Shown here piece after piece: positions 11,948 to 20,204 of a stretch of 64,000 nt of DNA (the stretch's first letter is position 1; each line of letters begins with the position of its first letter). Below the pieces are notes generated by a model. That model was not told the origin of the DNA, searched no databases, and saw only the letters and a list, made by a program, of their open reading frames with translations. Source of the DNA: Alteromonas sp. CI.11.F.A3. Lineage in GTDB: Bacteria > Pseudomonadota > Gammaproteobacteria > Enterobacterales > Alteromonadaceae. Position numbers and translations under genes: made by a program. The DNA lies in NCBI RefSeq assembly GCF_032925565.1, contig NZ_CP136708.1, forward strand, positions 2,976,001-3,040,000, read 5' to 3'.

Positions 11948-11985
11948 TTTTTTTTGGGGGGGGAATCCCCCCCCCAAAAAAAAAA
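11948..11985. repeat. Homopolymer inverted repeat between convergent genes
   Basis: The sequence is T8-G8-AAT-C9-A10, which folds into a perfect 16-bp stem (8 A:T plus 8 G:C pairs) with a 4-nt loop AATC. It begins 5 nt after the stop of the GT2 gene and ends 19 nt before the stop of the convergent GT4 gene. Either transcript reads U-tract, G-tract, loop, C-tract, A-tract, so the U-tract precedes the stem instead of following it. It is therefore not a textbook intrinsic terminator, though it may still block transcription from both sides. Homopolymers this long are slippage-prone and can be sequencing artefacts. Confidence 0.8.
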
Positions 11986-12004
11986 TATTAAAGCATACGA
12001 TTCG

Positions 12005-13102
12005 CTACAAGCTATTTATTACTTGCGCATACTGCTCAGCAACACTTTGCCAACTATAGTCAGCAGCTTGAGTTGTAGGTTTATCTTCCCAGTCAGTCGA
12101 CAATGTTGCCGCTAACGCTGCAGCGTATTCATCAATATTGGTTACGTCGCATACGTTGCCTGCATTACCAACTAAAGTTCTTCTCATTGCGTCATCGGTT
12201 GCAATTACAGGCAACCCACTGGCCATTGCTTCTAAATATACTCGTCCAAAAGGTTCGTCTTCGGAGGGTAAAGTAAACGCATCTACAGACCTATATACGT
12301 TTGGAATATCTGCAAAGTCTACTTTTACTATCTTGTATCTATCGGAACCCAGTTTGTCTTCACACAAGTCAGTAAAGTAAGCCACATCTGGCCCGTCTCC
12401 ACAGATAAGTAATGACACATCATTTAGTTTACTTACGGCCTCTATCGCTAACTGTATACGTTTATGATTTTGACGATTCAATGCGCCTACTGTTAGAACC
12501 ACTTTCCCACCAAGGCCGTGCTCATAACGTTCCCCTTGTGGGCTAAATAACGATAGGTTAACCCCATTAGGAATAATTTCGACCCGTTGGGTTGGCGCAA
12601 TTTCTTTTACGTAATCTTTAGTCTCTTGATTAAAAACTACTAAACAGTCAGGTTTAAACTTTAAGTTTCTGCGTAATACCTTACCGTTTGAAACCATGCC
12701 AGCCCGCTCGGTATACAATATAGGTGTTTTAAACAGCTTTCGAATAACAGCCGCAACTGCTAAGCCGCCATAGTCATTATTTGGATAAACAACATCAGCG
12801 CGTTTACATATTAGGTACGGTGTATAGGTTAAAAAGCTAGTTATCGACTCTATTAGCAATGATGGATTAGATACAAAGCGAGTTAATAACCAGTCCATTG
12901 TTTTATTACGCTGAAGCTTCTTAACTTTTCCTCGCGGAATGCAAGGGATAACAACGCTGTGCTCGCTGCACTTAGAAGAACTGATTAAACGAACATCAAA
13001 AAATGCAGCAAGATGTTCAGCCATCTCATAAGCACTAAGTTGAGAACCGCCGCTAGAAGAGAAACCTGCTTCTGGGTGAATTACTGCGATTTTTTTCTTC
13101 AT
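12005..13102 (-). CDS. Family 4 glycosyltransferase
   Basis: A 365-residue retaining GT-B glycosyltransferase. The N-terminal Rossmann domain opens KIAVIHPEAGFSSSGGSQ. The C-terminal GT4 domain holds VLTVGALNRQNHKR, LLICGDGPD and the signature SEDEPFGRVYLEAMASGLPVIA around residues 280-300. GGAAG lies 4-5 nt before the ATG at 13102. It stands alone on the minus strand, convergent with the GT2 gene and divergent from the beta-helix lipoprotein. It is expected to build the EPS repeat unit in the cytoplasm; sugar specificity cannot be read from sequence. Confidence 0.9.
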   Translation of the reverse strand: MKKKIAVIHPEAGFSSSGGSQLSAYEMAEHLAAFFDVRLISSSKCSEHSVVIPCIPRGKVKKLQRNKTMDWLLTRFVSNPSLLIESITSFLTYTPYLICKRADVVYPNNDYGGLAVAAVIRKLFKTPILYTERAGMVSNGKVLRRNLKFKPDCLVVFNQETKDYVKEIAPTQRVEIIPNGVNLSLFSPQGERYEHGLGGKVVLTVGALNRQNHKRIQLAIEAVSKLNDVSLLICGDGPDVAYFTDLCEDKLGSDRYKIVKVDFADIPNVYRSVDAFTLPSEDEPFGRVYLEAMASGLPVIATDDAMRRTLVGNAGNVCDVTNIDEYAAALAATLSTDWEDKPTTQAADYSWQSVAEQYAQVINSL

Positions 13103-13395
13103 ATAACTTCCATTTAAACTTTATCACCCTACTCATTAATGCTCTGCCCCACCTAGAACAGAGGCAATAGGGATAGAATACACTACTACGCCATCGATTA
13201 AAGTGCACAGCTGCCTTTTACCAGTAAAAACCTCATTGACAACATAAGCTTAACAATAAAACTCAAGCATTTTCACATTAAAGAGTTTGTGTAAATAAAA
13301 CCAAGCTAGCTTGCTGTGAGTATACAATACAACTACCCTTTTAATATGTTTCTACATTGCACATCGTCTTCTGCGCTTTATTTCAAGGTTTCACT

Positions 13396-15963
13396 ATGAA
13401 TTATTATTTCCAAACGCACATTAAGTCTCGATGTATATTCATCGCCTTCTTTACTATTTTTCTATTTTCATGCGCCAGCCACACTACTAAGAAAGCTACT
13501 TATAGTGAAGCTAGCCAGCCTGGTTCTGTTATTCAGCTTTATCTGTCAGACAACGACAATAACGGTATTCCCATACAAGAGTCGCTAAAGGCCTACAAAG
13601 GCTCATCTAACGTGAAGAAAAGAATAAAAGCTTACAATACTGAGATAGAAAGTTTGTATCTTTCGGGAGTGTTGCAACTAGGAATATCCAAACCTAACCA
13701 AGCGAATTATTCTGTCTTGGAAAATTTATCAGTTAATGAAGCAGCAGCACTTTTTTCTCTATTCCCCATTGATACTGCAAAGTGGATGAATTTGGTTTCA
13801 ACACATTCAAATTTAGACAAAAACGAAACTTATGAAGCTGCAATTACAGCAGGGTTAGATCCGACAGTTGTTTTCGTTGCTGCTGCATCCGGCTTTGCTA
13901 ATAGCGTTACTCCCCTAATAAACTCGATTGGTTTAGTGTTTTATGGTCAAGATGAATACAGCACCACACAAGTACAATTCAAACCAGAAAGCGAAACCGA
14001 TTGGACGCAAGGCTTAGAACTTACATGGGAACCTATTTACGGTGCGTTTGCAGGTAGTATTGTATACCTTGAGCCAGATACTATATATGACATAGATGTG
14101 GCTATTACTGATTCTTCAGGTAATGTTGAAGAGTATTCATTTCAACAACAAACGCAACCAAACTCCCCACCAATCGACCCAAACAAGATTTATTACCTAT
14201 CTGATATATATAGCGGCGGGCAATTAGATTTAGAAGCGCTTAATATTCAGGGTAGCAAAGATGGTTACGCAAAAATTATCGGTGATGGCCAAGTAATACA
14301 AGCTGATAGTGAAGTACTTTCTGCCGTAAATATTGGTTCGCAAGCATACGTAATGTTAGAAAACCTGACCATTCGAGGTGGGCAAAGGTACGGCATATTC
14401 GCTAAAAAAACACACCACATTTGGATAAAAGGCTGTGATATCGCTGAGTACGGTAGGGTAGCAAAAGATATGCGCAATAATATAGCGTATTCAAGTACAA
14501 CTAATAATTCCCCAATTAATTACGATTCAGGCATATATTTAGAAAGAAGCGGAGTTGCCGTTGTAGAAGAATGCGAAGTACATAGCCCTAATTTAGGCGC
14601 TAATTCTTGGGTATATGGTCACCCTAAAGGCCCTAATGCTATGCAAGTTTGGGCATATCATCCTGAAGAGCAATACCGCGGACAAATGATTGTTCGTAAT
14701 AATCGTTTTTATGGTACTCAAAAGCATAGGTTTAACGACGTAATTGAAGGTAGAAAAAACTTTGAGCGCACAGGTGGATTTGTGCGCGACTCGGCTATTT
14801 ATGGAAATTACCTAGCTTACGCCAATGATGACTTGATTGAGATAGATGGCGGCCAGCAAAATGTACTTGTGTATGACAATGAGATGACTCAAGGTTATGC
14901 GGGAATTAGCATTGCCCCGAATATGTTGGGCCCAAGCTATATTTTTCACAATCATATTTATGATTTAGGTGACGAAACAGGAAAAGAATGGACTGCCATA
15001 AAAGCTGGAGGCTTAATAGCCAAACCAGCTGGTCGCACGTACATTTACGAAAACTTTATAGATGTTGAACGTAATGCAATTGCAGCTTCTGGAGTTAATG
15101 GTGATACAACATTCTGGGTAACCACTCAAAACAATGTATTTTTAACTCAAAAAACAGGTTATTCGGTCGGCTATTGTATTTTCGACAAAGAAAAATATAT
15201 TGGTAGTTCTAGTACCAACGATATTTGTTACAACAAGAACACTGTTGATGCTAGATATGAGTTTAATTGGGACAATATTATTGAACACCCTTCTTCTGAT
15301 GATTTTTCCTACATTGAAAGCCTAAAGTCTAACGGCGATATATTATTAAAGATAAACTCAAATTTTATAATTCCAAATATATCAAAATCGGCTGATGACG
15401 TTAATTTACTAACGCCCAATGCCCCTATATCAGATATTGAAGAATATTGGCATCTAGATGCATATCAATTCAATAACAGTGCATTTAGCGACCAACTTAA
15501 ATATGGTGATACTACTATTGAGAATGAGAGCACTGTCGTGTTAACCGGTAACAATTGGACAAAATTTGAAGTAGATTTTGAAGTAAGTTCAGATACTGTA
15601 TTAGAGTTAGAGTTACATGTTGAGGGTAGACCAGAAATTGTTGGGGTCGGATTTGAAACTGATAATAGTGTAAGTAGAGATCGCGTAGCAAGATTCTCCG
15701 GGAAACAAGATTGGGGCGTTAATGCGACAGAATATTATAATAAAGCAAATCCAACTATCTCATTTCCTATAGGAGAATATATTCAGGGTCAAATTAAGTA
15801 CCTAGTATTAACGTTGGATAATGATGATATACGGAAATCTAAGAATAAAGATAAAGCTACTTTTAAAAATTTGATACTTCGCAAAGAGAATGACAATTCA
15901 ACGACACTCTCGAGTGACTTTGCGAACGATGAAGTAGAGATTAGAATATATCAACAGAACTAG
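13396..15963 (+). CDS. Secreted parallel beta-helix lipoprotein (possible EPS lyase or modifier)
   Basis: An 855-residue predicted lipoprotein: signal peptide ending IFLFSC with Cys at residue 26. Residues about 45-180 form a domain shared with the small secreted protein at 30804. A fibronectin-like strand region (about 200-270) follows. A right-handed parallel beta-helix (about 290-600) shows recurring units such as YVMLENLTIRGGQRYGIF, IWIKGCDI and LIEIDGGQQNVLVYDNEM. The C-terminus looks like a beta-sandwich (WTKFEVDFEVSS onward), possibly carbohydrate-binding. I chose the ATG at 13396, with AAGG 7 nt upstream, over a TTG at 13357. Beta-helix proteins in EPS loci are often polysaccharide lyases or epimerases; no catalytic residues could be assigned. 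It may trim EPS in the periplasm or at the surface. Confidence 0.75.
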   Translation: MNYYFQTHIKSRCIFIAFFTIFLFSCASHTTKKATYSEASQPGSVIQLYLSDNDNNGIPIQESLKAYKGSSNVKKRIKAYNTEIESLYLSGVLQLGISKPNQANYSVLENLSVNEAAALFSLFPIDTAKWMNLVSTHSNLDKNETYEAAITAGLDPTVVFVAAASGFANSVTPLINSIGLVFYGQDEYSTTQVQFKPESETDWTQGLELTWEPIYGAFAGSIVYLEPDTIYDIDVAITDSSGNVEEYSFQQQTQPNSPPIDPNKIYYLSDIYSGGQLDLEALNIQGSKDGYAKIIGDGQVIQADSEVLSAVNIGSQAYVMLENLTIRGGQRYGIFAKKTHHIWIKGCDIAEYGRVAKDMRNNIAYSSTTNNSPINYDSGIYLERSGVAVVEECEVHSPNLGANSWVYGHPKGPNAMQVWAYHPEEQYRGQMIVRNNRFYGTQKHRFNDVIEGRKNFERTGGFVRDSAIYGNYLAYANDDLIEIDGGQQNVLVYDNEMTQGYAGISIAPNMLGPSYIFHNHIYDLGDETGKEWTAIKAGGLIAKPAGRTYIYENFIDVERNAIAASGVNGDTTFWVTTQNNVFLTQKTGYSVGYCIFDKEKYIGSSSTNDICYNKNTVDARYEFNWDNIIEHPSSDDFSYIESLKSNGDILLKINSNFIIPNISKSADDVNLLTPNAPISDIEEYWHLDAYQFNNSAFSDQLKYGDTTIENESTVVLTGNNWTKFEVDFEVSSDTVLELELHVEGRPEIVGVGFETDNSVSRDRVARFSGKQDWGVNATEYYNKANPTISFPIGEYIQGQIKYLVLTLDNDDIRKSKNKDKATFKNLILRKENDNSTTLSSDFANDEVEIRIYQQN

Positions 15964-16011
15964 CTTTCTTCTAAACTTAGACAAAAAAGATAGTTAAGCC
16001 TGTATATAGAT

Positions 16012-16038
16012 GACAGCCCATTTAGTAAATGGGCTGTC
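16012..16038. terminator. Perfect 12-bp hairpin between convergent genes
   Basis: GACAGCCCATTT, loop AGT, AAATGGGCTGTC. It lies 49 nt after the stop of the beta-helix gene and 107 nt before the end of the convergent sulfotransferase gene. There is no U-tract on either strand, so it may act as a weak or Rho-assisted terminator or as an mRNA 3'-end stabiliser. Confidence 0.5.
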
Positions 16039-16145
16039 AACAGCGCTTAAAAAAATGCTATTAAGGTAGGAAATAGCTATAATACGCCCCAACCAAGCTT
16101 ATAACCTACTTTTACAACAACATATTTTCATTTTTAATAGAGTAC

Positions 16146-16886
16146 TCAGTTAGCTCGATTTTTCTGATTTCGCTTGTGTTGCCAGTAATAATCTTTTGAA
16201 AATTTGCGAAGTTCATAGTAAGCAAAATATAATTTGTCTATTAGTGAATTAGATATTTTTCTACTATTTTTCTCATTGTTATAACTAAATTCTATGAAAT
16301 CTGCGGCGTAGTGTTCTTTTACCATCGCGATTGCACTATCTGTCCATTCTACTTCTTTTTTTGTACCTACTTTGTGTGAATCTATAGTTGCAGGTGCCGT
16401 AACCCCTATATTTTCACTTACACCATCTAATATTCTTTCAAAGCCGTCTTCAAACTTATAAATAGAGACATCTGACGAAGTGAAATAAGTTTGGGGCCTT
16501 ATATGATTATCCAATACGTGTGGATTACGCTTTGCATTTTTTAAAACACTAACTACCCAACATGAAAATAATCTTTCAGGATACCGACCTAAATCCAAAT
16601 GCTTTAACTTAATTCTGTAGAAGAACTCACTGACCAGACGTTCATATGGATCTCTCACAATAGCAAACTTAAATAGCTCAGATTCTTCAAAGTCACCTAT
16701 TAGTTTAGATACGGTCTCATACCCAAAATGTTGAGGTGTTACTGTCGTATCTTCTAGCGGGCGGCCATAAAATAATTGAATTTTAAATTTTTTAGTGGAG
16801 CTTAACCAATTTTCAATAGTAGTCCCGCCAGTTTTAGGAATATGTAAAAATAAAACTGATTTCTCTTCGTTCAAAAATAGCGGCAT
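16146..16886 (-). CDS. Sulfotransferase (Sulfotransfer_2 type)
   Basis: A 246-residue PAPS-dependent carbohydrate sulfotransferase. The 5'-phosphosulfate loop is LFLHIPKTGGTT (residues 12-23), and the 3'-phosphate site is IVRDPYERLVSEFFYR near residue 90, as in the heparan-sulfate 2-O-sulfotransferase-like family. I chose the ATG at 16886, with GAGAG about 7 nt upstream, giving a start just before the P-loop; the frame extends to a GTG at 16928. In this locus it would add sulfate esters to the polysaccharide or a precursor, common in marine EPS. It is isolated on the minus strand. Substrate unknown. Confidence 0.85.
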   Translation of the reverse strand: MPLFLNEEKSVLFLHIPKTGGTTIENWLSSTKKFKIQLFYGRPLEDTTVTPQHFGYETVSKLIGDFEESELFKFAIVRDPYERLVSEFFYRIKLKHLDLGRYPERLFSCWVVSVLKNAKRNPHVLDNHIRPQTYFTSSDVSIYKFEDGFERILDGVSENIGVTAPATIDSHKVGTKKEVEWTDSAIAMVKEHYAADFIEFSYNNEKNSRKISNSLIDKLYFAYYELRKFSKDYYWQHKRNQKNRAN

Positions 16887-17130
16887 ACAAAAACTCTCAT
16901 CAATTTTAATAATATAGGTTAAAGGCACTAAATAGTTAAATATTGCTTTTGTGAATAACGAACTTATTAGTATTAATCTCTATTTGTTTAACTAAGGACA
17001 TGCATTGAAAAAGTATTGATGCCATTTTAATAGCTCAACTATAGATTTATCAATATCTTAACGGATAAGTTAAATAATACATCACATCGCAGTACAGTTA
17101 CAAATCGGGGGAAATATTCGCAGAGTTTAA

Positions 17131-17175
17131 AAACAAATAAAAAATCCCCGCAAGCATAAGCTAAGCGAGGATTTT
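17131..17175 (-). terminator. Rho-independent terminator of the PEP-CTERM-like gene
   Basis: On the minus strand the stem AAAATCCTCGC pairs with GCGGGGATTTT (plus strand 17165-17175 and 17141-17151, one mismatch) and is followed by a T-rich tract. It starts 26 nt after the gene's stop codon. Confidence 0.8.
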
Positions 17176-17200
17176 GAGGGTAATCTTTTTTCGAAAGAAT

Positions 17201-17908
17201 TTAGTTTCTTCTAAATCTCATCAAAAAAGCTAACCCAGACATAAGAAGTAAAGCAGAAGTGCCTGGAGCTGAAACAGTTGTAGGCGCACCTGGCGAACTT
17301 ACACTAGTACCGTTAAGAACTAGATTATCAAAGCCTGCATTGTTTCCGCCACCAACTCCTGAAGCAGTTATACGAAAAGTATAGTCTGAACCACCAATAA
17401 GAAGAATACTGCTTAGGTCAAACTCTACAGCTTCTGTAGGATTAAAACCAGAGTCGTTATTATCACCCACAAAAACATTGTCGCTGTCGCTAAACAATAC
17501 AGAAGCCCCATCTAACAACTCAAGCGAAAACGTAAGATCACGTTGAATGCTTTGCAGATTTCCCGAATTATTAAAAATAGAAGCGTCAAATACAAAGCTT
17601 GAAAGCTGAATTCCGTCAATTAAAGAACTAACTGATAAAGCGATATCAGCATACCAACTACTTTCGTTATGGATGTTCTGATCTACTGCAAAAACATCAT
17701 TTAAATCGAATAAACTAAGTAAATTCGCACTTGTATCGAACGGTGAAAGATCAGAAGTTACTGAAACATCGTTTTCAACCCATGACACATTCGAAACATC
17801 TCCATCGATTCCTGAAAAGTCAGAAGAGAGTATAACAGCAGCGTGTGAAGACAACGCAAATGTTGACATTGATAAAATGCACAACTTTTTAAACAAATTT
17901 TTCATCAT
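17201..17908 (-). CDS. PEP-CTERM-like exported protein
   Basis: A 235-residue protein with an N-terminal signal peptide (MMKNLFKKLCILSMSTFALSSHAA), a beta-rich Asn/Ser/Asp-rich body, and a C-terminal tripartite tail: VSAPGTSALLL, a hydrophobic segment LMSGLAFLM and the basic end RFRRN. This is the architecture of PEP-CTERM sorting signals, read and cleaved by exosortase; here APG stands in for PEP. GGAG lies 6 nt before the first ATG. It is monocistronic with a good terminator. No exosortase is visible in this window, so sorting would depend on one elsewhere. The family is tied to EPS production in Gram-negatives; function is unknown. Confidence 0.75.
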   Translation of the reverse strand: MMKNLFKKLCILSMSTFALSSHAAVILSSDFSGIDGDVSNVSWVENDVSVTSDLSPFDTSANLLSLFDLNDVFAVDQNIHNESSWYADIALSVSSLIDGIQLSSFVFDASIFNNSGNLQSIQRDLTFSLELLDGASVLFSDSDNVFVGDNNDSGFNPTEAVEFDLSSILLIGGSDYTFRITASGVGGGNNAGFDNLVLNGTSVSSPGAPTTVSAPGTSALLLMSGLAFLMRFRRN

Positions 17909-18713
17909 GACTTACTCCTAAGTGACGAATTAAAGGATATTACTTTCTGACAATGAATAAGCAAATTTCACACCAACAAAAACAAAGACAACCAAATCAA
18001 TGACTTAACTGAACTTGGGATTGCTAAAACTGCTATTATGTAAAAAAACACGACACTATTTAGTGCGTACATTATTTCGTGATTAAATTCTAAACCCTTA
18101 ACATTTGCTCGATTTTATAACGTTTCAGATCTTTCAACGGTTATCACAATTGTTGTTTCAATATTAAGTGTTGATACTTTTAAACCTATTCCGTAGCACC
18201 TGTTATAGAAAGTCTTGCAACTTTCCCCTAACTCTATTAGCTACGACTACGAGTAATAGTGCAAGACTACACCTATCTAACGTACCACAAACAAAATTTA
18301 TCGAAATTGTAGCACTAAAATCAATACATTAAACATTCACTCTACTAAAACCCAAAAGCAATCCGTAGACGTCAACATATATGATGACATCATTTAGGAC
18401 AGAGTTGCATATAGGCTATACTGCACACTTTCTTGATTGTACCAGCGATTATTATTACATTCTTATTAATCAACAGCCGTCTGTATTGAAGAGTTATAAG
18501 AATTGCAATGTGTCAGGGTTTGTATACGGGTAGAAAATTTTTTCTATTCGAAACTTAATCTTTCATAAATTGTTGGCAGCAACCAAAAAATGAACGCTCT
18601 TTGTAAAAAATGTATGCCTTGAAAGGAATGTTTACGTGCAAATCCATCTAGTTTTCTTATATCTACGCTAAAAATTTCAGGTATAATCTTTAGGCTTCTA
18701 TAATTCTGTGCTT
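17909..18713. other. Long gene-free AT-rich spacer
   Basis: About 800 bp with no convincing gene on either strand. It presumably carries the promoter of the PEP-CTERM-like gene on the left and of the acyltransferase unit on the right. I see no repeats, tRNA or insertion-sequence ends. Confidence 0.4.
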
Positions 18714-18860
18714 ATGTGGTATTTGGGCGCGGCGGGTGTTTTATTTCAATCAATGATTGCGAGTTTGATTGCGATGAAGAGGATGCGCTGTGCAATTTTT
18801 AAAAAAGAGTTGGTTGGATTGCTTGCTTTAATTAACCATTCGGAAGGTTTTATTCAATGA
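18714..18860 (+). CDS. Possible 48-residue membrane peptide overlapping the next gene
   Basis: An open frame from ATG 18714 to TGA 18858-18860 encodes a mainly hydrophobic 48-residue peptide (MWYLGAAGVLFQSMIASLIA then a basic stretch). Its stop overlaps the ATG of the AT3 acyltransferase in an ATGA arrangement, which suggests translational coupling. Against it, no Shine-Dalgarno sequence is seen before the ATG, and the overlap could be chance. Not recognised as any family. Confidence 0.3.
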   Translation: MWYLGAAGVLFQSMIASLIAMKRMRCAIFKKELVGLLALINHSEGFIQ

Positions 18861-19840
18861 CCCCTGCATCTAAAAGAGAGAATGGCCTCGACGTATTTCG
18901 TCTTCTTGCTGCCTTCGCTGTTATCACTGTACATGTAGGCTTCTTCGAAAGCTTCAATTCGGAGGAAGTATCTTCGATACTACGACTATCTGGTCGATGG
19001 GCAGTACCCTTCTTTTTTATACTAACTGGCTTTTTAATAAGTAGAAATAACTCATCCACAAGAGCACTTTCACCGTTAGTAAAAGCACTCACAATTTTCT
19101 CGATAGCCTTTCTATTGTTAATCCCATTATCTGTTGCCAATTACGGTTTTCATGAAACGCTAGTTCGAGTATTTTCAAGTGGAATTTTTCTTTCTGGCTC
19201 ATATTTTCATTTGTGGTACCTATCGTCAGTAGTTGTAGGACTGCTAATTTTATTAGCCTTAGAAAAGCAAGAGTTAGGAAGATTAATACCTTACGTTGCT
19301 TGCATAAGTATTTTGATGTACCTCGTAATGGGCGCTTACAATCCCCTCACAGAATCCGGCATTAAAGTGGCGCGACATCTGTCGAGTGTAGGCTTTTTGT
19401 ATATAGGTATTAAGTTAAAAGACATACCAGCGTCAGCCGCAAGAGGCTTAACTTTTGTGATAATTGGCTTTGTTATGCAAATTATTGAAGCTCAAACTTT
19501 AACTTACTTTCTTCCTGGTAAAAACATTTTAAAGTTTCAATTCTTAGTTGGAACTGTGTTTTTTGCTATTGGCGCATTTGATTTAGCAAGGTCATTAAAT
19601 TCTAACTCATTCGATGTATTAGGTAAGCTAGGAGCAAGGCATTCATTATCGATTTATATTTTTCACCCATATTTCATTTTCGCTTTTAAATACCTCCCTA
19701 TTTCTTCCTATTTATCAGATTTGTTAATTATACCTTCGGTTTTCCTATCCAGCTTATTACTTAGTATGCTTCTCGATACATACACACCAAGATTTTATAA
19801 AATTGTTAACGGTAACCTTTCGTTTTTGAAAAATAAATAA
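18857..19840 (+). CDS. AT3 family acyltransferase without SGNH domain
   Basis: A 327-residue integral membrane acyltransferase-3 protein with about ten predicted membrane segments. The N-terminus has GLDVFRLLAAFAVITVHVGFF with the conserved His, and WAVPFFFILTGFLIS matches the second motif. It lacks the C-terminal SGNH domain of the three larger acyltransferases, so it belongs to the short WcaH/ExoZ/NolL-like branch and is probably an EPS O-acetyltransferase. GGAAGG lies about 9 nt before the ATG, which overlaps a possible small upstream frame (ATGA). Confidence 0.88.
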   Translation: MTPASKRENGLDVFRLLAAFAVITVHVGFFESFNSEEVSSILRLSGRWAVPFFFILTGFLISRNNSSTRALSPLVKALTIFSIAFLLLIPLSVANYGFHETLVRVFSSGIFLSGSYFHLWYLSSVVVGLLILLALEKQELGRLIPYVACISILMYLVMGAYNPLTESGIKVARHLSSVGFLYIGIKLKDIPASAARGLTFVIIGFVMQIIEAQTLTYFLPGKNILKFQFLVGTVFFAIGAFDLARSLNSNSFDVLGKLGARHSLSIYIFHPYFIFAFKYLPISSYLSDLLIIPSVFLSSLLLSMLLDTYTPRFYKIVNGNLSFLKNK

Positions 19841-20204
19841 CTAATATTTTTCAATATGAAAAGCGCTCTAAAATTGAAATGTACATTCTAACTCCTTTAA
19901 AGCTCAATAGTTTTCTTTTTATAATCTAATTGTAAAGTATGCTTCATACTTTATAAAGAGTAGACCTGCCCAAAACCAAGGCAGACCTAGTTGGGACTTT
20001 CTGCGTTAATAAATGGAGAAAGCATTTATTCATAATGCAACACCTCAAGAAGCCCCGTCGATTCAATCATAGAGAAAAAAACCTATTACAATTGAAATCT
20101 ACACTTATGATTGTTTATTTACTGGTAAAACTGGACACTAATCGATAGAAATATATAGCAATTAGCGCTAACATCTAAGTAATAAAAATCAAGGGGAATT
20201 AAGT
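19841..20204. other. Spacer with small inverted repeats
   Basis: No gene seen. It contains a perfect hairpin TAAAGTATG-CTT-CATACTTTA (19933-19953) and a looser one (TAGACCTGCC ... GGCAGACCTA) just after it. Neither is followed by a T-tract, so their role as terminator or regulatory site for the following GT4 gene is unclear. Confidence 0.4.

Noticed and set aside
13357..13395. Upstream TTG start for the beta-helix lipoprotein
   Set aside because: No Shine-Dalgarno sequence; the ATG at 13396 has AAGG 7 nt upstream and leaves a proper lipoprotein signal.
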